The notes beneath the pieces are model-generated. The model saw nothing but the letters and a program-made list of their open reading frames with translations, did not search any database and had not been told where the DNA came from. This document shows, one piece after another, positions 6,916 through 8,627 of a DNA stretch of 8,627 nt. The position numbers were made by a program, and so were the translations under genes. The first letter of the stretch is position 1. Each line of letters starts with the position of its first letter. This DNA comes from Methyloprofundus sp. (lineage in GTDB: Bacteria; Pseudomonadota; Gammaproteobacteria; Methylococcales; Methylomonadaceae), in the NCBI GenBank assembly GCA_013138555.1, contig WTCN01000229.1, positions 1 to 8,627 of the forward strand, given 5' to 3'.

Positions 6916-8627
6916 TTAAGCCTCCATAATACTGTTTTTATTTAGAGCAATCAGCTCTTTAAAAGCTTGGTTATCCAGTTTGGTGAGCCAGCTTTCATCA
7001 TTGCCGATAATGCTATCGGCCATTTTTTGTTTATCTTCAATCATTTGATCGATACGCTCTTCTAAAGTACCTAGGGTGATAAATTTATGCACCATCACAT
7101 TCTTTTTTTGCCCAATCCGAAAAGCACGGTCAGTCGCCTGATTTTCGACAGCGGGATTCCACCAGCGATCAAAATGGAATACATGATTAGCACGCGTCAG
7201 GGTAATCCCCACCCCACCTGCTTTTAATGACAACACAAACACGCTAGGCGGACCCTCAGGGTCCTGAAAATCTTCAATCATTTTCTCACGTTTCTTACGC
7301 AGGATCCCCCCATGTAAATAATGACAAGGGATGTGCTGTGCCTGGCTTAAATAATGGCTTAATTTATCGCCAATTTCAGTAAACTGGGTAAAAATTAACA
7401 CGCTATCCCCTTCGGCGATAGCTTCTGCCAGCATTTCCGTAAGCCGCTCTAATTTGTGTGAGCGTTCTGCGGTAAACGGGCTGTCATCCTGTAAAAACTG
7501 CATCGGGTGATTACAAATCTGTTTAAGCTTCATTAAGGTCGATAACATCAGCCCTTGTCGCTGTATGCCTTCACTGTCCTCTAATTGCTCTCCTACTTCC
7601 GAGACCACTGCCTGATAGAGCGAGGCTTGTTCTTTGCTGAGGTTGCAATATTGTTTATTTTCGATTTTATCCGGCAAATCTTTAATAATGCTTTTATCAG
7701 TTTTTAAACGTCGTAAAATAAACGGCTGGATCAATTGTTTTAATATTGTAGATTGCACTGGGTTATTATCACGTTGTATCGGCAATTCGTAGTTTTTACG
7801 AAATTGCGCTTGCTTGCCCAGATAATTTGGATTTAAAAAATTAAAAATGGACCATAAATCCATTAAGCGATTTTCCACAGGCGTTCCCGTTAAAGCTAAA
7901 CGATGTCTGGCTTCAAGTTTTAGAATCGCTTTGGTTTGTGCCGCTTTGGGATTTTTAATATTTTGCGCTTCATCCAGGACCACACGGTGCCAGGCGATAC
8001 TATTTAACAAGGCGCTGTCTTTCCGGACCAAAGTATAAGAGGTAATTAGCATATCCTGCCTGCTACATAAGTCATTAAACGCAGTCTTGTCTTTTTCCCG
8101 TTGGCTACCGTGATGAATAAAGGTGTTTAAATGTGGTGCAAATTTCTGTATTTCTTTTTGCCAGTTACCTATGACTGACGTGGGGGCAACCAGTAAGGTT
8201 GGTCCAGTTGTACCCTCTTGTTTTTCTAATATTAGCGCGGCAATCACCTGCATGGTTTTACCCAAACCCATATCATCAGCTAAACAACCATTTAGACCCA
8301 AGGATTCTAGATAACGTAACCAGGAAACTCCACGCTTTTGATAATCACGTAACTGTGCTTTTAATTGTGGTGGGTTATCAATTAAAGCCAGTTCGCTATG
8401 ATTATTTAAATGAGCCATCATTTCAGCCAAACTATCATTGGCATCAATTTCCAGACTATCGCCCTCTTCGGCTAGCTTTTGTAATAACTCATGAACGGAT
8501 AAAGTCTCAGGCTGCTCTTGTTGCTGTTGCCAAAAAGCCAGCATTTCCTGCATTTTATCCTGATCTAATTCTACCCACTGCCCTCGAAAATAAACTAAGG
8601 ACATTTTCATTTCGACCAGTTGCTGCC
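6916..8627 (-). CDS. SNF2-family DNA-dependent ATPase (helicase-like), 5' end outside window
   Basis: This is the C-terminal part, about 569 codons, of a Swi2/Snf2 ATPase, a motor that translocates on double-stranded DNA to remodel protein-DNA complexes. Counting from the ATG at 8610, the motor begins near residue 82. Walker A is DDMGLGKT (112-119, Lys118), the DEAQ box 213-216, TGTPVENR 241-248 and FILRR 297-301. Lobe two has VLIFTQF (404-410), SLKAGGVGITLT (461-472) and QATDRAFRIGQ (491-501, arginines 495 and 498). The frame is open without a stop from 8610 to the edge, adding Gln-Gln-Leu-Val-Glu. The ATG at 8610 lacks a Shine-Dalgarno, and the following LVYFRGQWVELD is an internal motif in full-length relatives of about 1,000 residues. 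The real start is therefore beyond the window, and the missing part probably holds the SNF2-associated N-terminal domain. It is the upstream member of a two-gene unit with the SWIM gene; its cellular role is unknown. Confidence 0.96.
   Translation of the reverse strand, partial: QQLVEMKMSLVYFRGQWVELDQDKMQEMLAFWQQQQEQPETLSVHELLQKLAEEGDSLEIDANDSLAEMMAHLNNHSELALIDNPPQLKAQLRDYQKRGVSWLRYLESLGLNGCLADDMGLGKTMQVIAALILEKQEGTTGPTLLVAPTSVIGNWQKEIQKFAPHLNTFIHHGSQREKDKTAFNDLCSRQDMLITSYTLVRKDSALLNSIAWHRVVLDEAQNIKNPKAAQTKAILKLEARHRLALTGTPVENRLMDLWSIFNFLNPNYLGKQAQFRKNYELPIQRDNNPVQSTILKQLIQPFILRRLKTDKSIIKDLPDKIENKQYCNLSKEQASLYQAVVSEVGEQLEDSEGIQRQGLMLSTLMKLKQICNHPMQFLQDDSPFTAERSHKLERLTEMLAEAIAEGDSVLIFTQFTEIGDKLSHYLSQAQHIPCHYLHGGILRKKREKMIEDFQDPEGPPSVFVLSLKAGGVGITLTRANHVFHFDRWWNPAVENQATDRAFRIGQKKNVMVHKFITLGTLEERIDQMIEDKQKMADSIIGNDESWLTKLDNQAFKELIALNKNSIMEA
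6921..6925 (-). promoter_or_regulatory. Ribosome binding site of the SWIM gene inside the SNF2 coding end
   Basis: GGAGG, complementary to the anti-Shine-Dalgarno, lies within the final Met-Glu-Ala codons of the SNF2 gene, six bases before the SWIM ATG. A ribosome finishing SNF2 would cover it, which suggests coupled translation and fixes the SWIM start. Confidence 0.75.

Noticed and set aside
6075..8627. SNF2 ATPase as a component of a DISARM-like or other antiphage system
   Set aside because: No methyltransferase, DUF1998, phospholipase D or nuclease partner is next to it. The SNF2 plus SWIM pair is a common chromosomal arrangement, and the flanking genes are metabolic. What lies beyond the right edge is unseen.

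Overview
The window looks like chromosomal DNA of a moderately AT-rich gammaproteobacterium, probably aquatic or environmental. This rests on the gene set (bacterial Tpm, TrhO/YceA, a CPYA-type GST, a SNF2/SWIM pair) and on REP-like GTAG-headed palindromes between genes. I cannot name a genus. There are six recognisable protein genes and one orphan reading frame. All six recognisable genes are on the minus strand; only the orphan is on the plus strand. I see no rRNA, tRNA, CRISPR array, insertion sequence or phage gene.

Reading from high to low coordinates, which is the direction of transcription for most genes: a SNF2-family ATPase enters cut by the right edge (6916-8627). It is followed after a single base by a SWIM zinc-finger gene (6075-6914) whose Shine-Dalgarno lies inside the last codons of the SNF2 gene, so the two form a tight pair. 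Next come tpm, a thiopurine/metalloid methyltransferase with its own promoter (5321-5974), and a glutathione S-transferase (4533-5195). These two are separated by a 125-base gap that carries a GTAGGGTG-type inverted repeat. Both are detoxification enzymes, but nothing proves they share a transcript.

The plus-strand orphan (3992-4498) runs convergently towards the GST gene and divergently from trhO (2786-3778), the oxygen-dependent tRNA U34 hydroxylase. An untranslated stretch of 328 bases (2458-2785) then holds a pair of inverted REP units and a second, unrelated hairpin. The last gene is a large arylsulfatase lipoprotein (64-2457) with a formylglycine-type active site and a C-terminal beta-sandwich.

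Functionally this is mostly ordinary accessory and housekeeping chromosome: sulfate-ester hydrolysis at the envelope, tRNA wobble modification, small-molecule detoxification and a nucleic-acid remodelling pair. I found no convincing new multi-gene system. The points most worth a second look are the REP pair with its second hairpin, the orphan gene, the SNF2-to-SWIM coupling and the SNF2 start that is really internal.
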